Part shown: one piece after another, positions 62,876-64,000 of the stretch | How the letters are laid out: each line of letters starts with the position of its first letter | Position numbering within the stretch: the stretch's first letter is position 1 | Source: PVC group bacterium | GTDB lineage: Bacteria > Verrucomicrobiota > Kiritimatiellia > CAIKKV01 > CAITUY01 | Assembly (NCBI GenBank): GCA_945890715.1 | Contig: CAMDCX010000003.1 | Span: 34,705-98,704, forward strand | DNA length: 64,000 bases | Direction of reading: 5' to 3' | Position numbers and translations under genes: made by a program | The notes under the pieces: model-generated | The model's database searches: none | What the model saw: the letters and a program-made list of their open reading frames with translations, nothing else | Told to the model about the DNA's origin: nothing

Positions 62876-64000
62876 TCACCGCAACGACAAGGATGCCATC
62901 GTCGTGGCATAAATGCGGCCGCCAGCGGAACCCCAGCGGTCGTCGGGTTTCCAGCTTCCGGTGTCGGCTCCGTGCTTATCCTGCCGGGAAAGGAGATCGT
63001 GGCGAAGTGCGACCAAGCCCCGGCGCGCAGACTCCTCATCTATTTTCTTAAGGGCCGAAGCCAGGAAATACCGACGGTAATAATCCATATCGGCACCGGG
63101 ATTGGTGGCCAAACCCTGCATCCGGGCCTTAATGGCCTGACGCCGTCCAGGCGAGACAAGTCCACTATGGGCGAGATCCAGAAAGCTCATGGCGCCCATA
63201 GCCGAGAGAGTTTGCGAGGTGCCGCCAGATGTGTCGCCTCTCGCCTGGTAGCCAAATGAACCGTCATCCGACGCCACACCCGCCATCCAACGGAAGCCGC
63301 GCTCCAGGTTCGGCCGAACTTGCGGCCAACCCTGGGCTGCGGCGAGGCGCAACGCCTCAAGCTGCCATAAGGTGACGGAGAGGTTTGAGGCGGGACGCGC
63401 TTCCTGATGATACCCCCAGCCACCATCGGCATATTGGCGAGAACAGATTGCTGACACCGCCCGATCGAGGGCAAGCCGCAGCGTTTCGTCCTGACGCATC
63501 TCATACGCTTTCGCCAGCGCCAGAGTGGCAATGCCGTGGTTATAGGGTGCACCGGAGAAGGATTCACCGAACTGGCCATCTTTCTGCTGACACCGGATCA
63601 GATAAGCAATCGCCTTGTCGATGGACGGCTTTGCAGAAGACTGGCTCGACTCTACAATCGTCAGCAAGGAAAGCCCGGTCAGCGCCACTTCAAAATGCTT
63701 GTCGCCACCCCACCGCACGGTACTCCAGGACCCATCCGGCTCCTGGGTATGACAGAGCCACGCGATCGCCTGCTGGCCAGGATCAGCAGCTGTTATTCTC
63801 ATCATCCACAAACCGCCCAGCAATAACGTCACGGCCGCCGCCAAGGGAATTACAAGACGCCAGACTGAACGATTCCCCTGTAGTAACCGGCGTGTCGCCG
63901 GTATACGCACAGGAAAGATGCCGCCGACACGGCGGCTACTACAGGAAGTCAACAGGGTTTCCGTCCTCACCCTCGCCAGAATTTCCGGCGCCAGATCATG
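62876..64000 (-). CDS. Membrane-anchored prenyltransferase/squalene-oxidase-repeat (terpenoid-cyclase-like) protein, N-terminus beyond right edge
   Basis: Repeats such as AIAWLCHTQEPDGSWS, AIAYLIRCQQKDGQFGES, AVSAICSRQYADGGWGY; frame open to the window end. Confidence 0.78.
   Translation of the reverse strand, partial: HDLAPEILARVRTETLLTSCSSRRVGGIFPVRIPATRRLLQGNRSVWRLVIPLAAAVTLLLGGLWMMRITAADPGQQAIAWLCHTQEPDGSWSTVRWGGDKHFEVALTGLSLLTIVESSQSSAKPSIDKAIAYLIRCQQKDGQFGESFSGAPYNHGIATLALAKAYEMRQDETLRLALDRAVSAICSRQYADGGWGYHQEARPASNLSVTLWQLEALRLAAAQGWPQVRPNLERGFRWMAGVASDDGSFGYQARGDTSGGTSQTLSAMGAMSFLDLAHSGLVSPGRRQAIKARMQGLATNPGADMDYYRRYFLASALKKIDEESARRGLVALRHDLLSRQDKHGADTGSWKPDDRWGSAGGRIYATTMASLSLR
63877..63945. 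repeat. 69-bp two-hairpin REP-like doublet inside the prenyltransferase-repeat CDS
   Basis: CCTGTAGTA-[ACCGGCG TGT CGCCGGT]-...-[GCCGCCG ACA CGGCGGC]-TACTACAGG. Confidence 0.9.

Overview
The window is dominated by one dense minus-strand housekeeping block. Read in transcription order from high to low coordinates, it contains tRNA-Thr, tuf, rpmG, tRNA-Trp, secE, nusG, rplKAJL, rpoBC, rpsLG, fusA, and then the S10/spc ribosomal genes to a partial secY at the left edge. Upstream of this are rng, rodA, mrdA and mreDCB. A divergent msrBA fusion and a NYN/LOTUS gene follow. Next is an accessory envelope/glycan region (about 35-49 kb) with a group II intron, glycosyltransferases, rfbH and a GT2-flippase fusion. 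Then come pckG, maf, and a fatty-acid/phospholipid cluster (fabF-acpP-fabG-fabD-fabH-plsX-rpmF-DUF177) with coaD, rsmD, a PilZ protein, Tex and a partial prenyltransferase-repeat protein. Gene content and protein flavour suggest a PVC-group bacterium (Kiritimatiellota/Verrucomicrobiota-like); this is inference.

The most unusual signal is a set of structured palindromic repeats in the right half. Several are inverted hairpin doublets: two or four small hairpins whose stems differ in sequence by compensatory changes, while their loops remain exact or near reverse complements. Some lie inside protein-coding frames (GT2-flippase, prenyltransferase-repeat protein, a flavin reductase). Three copies of a roughly 280-bp two-hairpin element sit 7-15 bp after stop codons. 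Short-unit tandem arrays (6-, 7- and 8-mers) arranged as inverted pairs also occur, and they supply the C-terminal tails of Maf and CoaD. Other notable points are an extra membrane/coiled-coil ORF between rpsS and rplV, a non-canonical EF-Tu switch I, a dual-start MsrBA, and a group II intron inserted into a palindromic repeat. All calls come from reading the sequence and recalled family knowledge; no searches were run.
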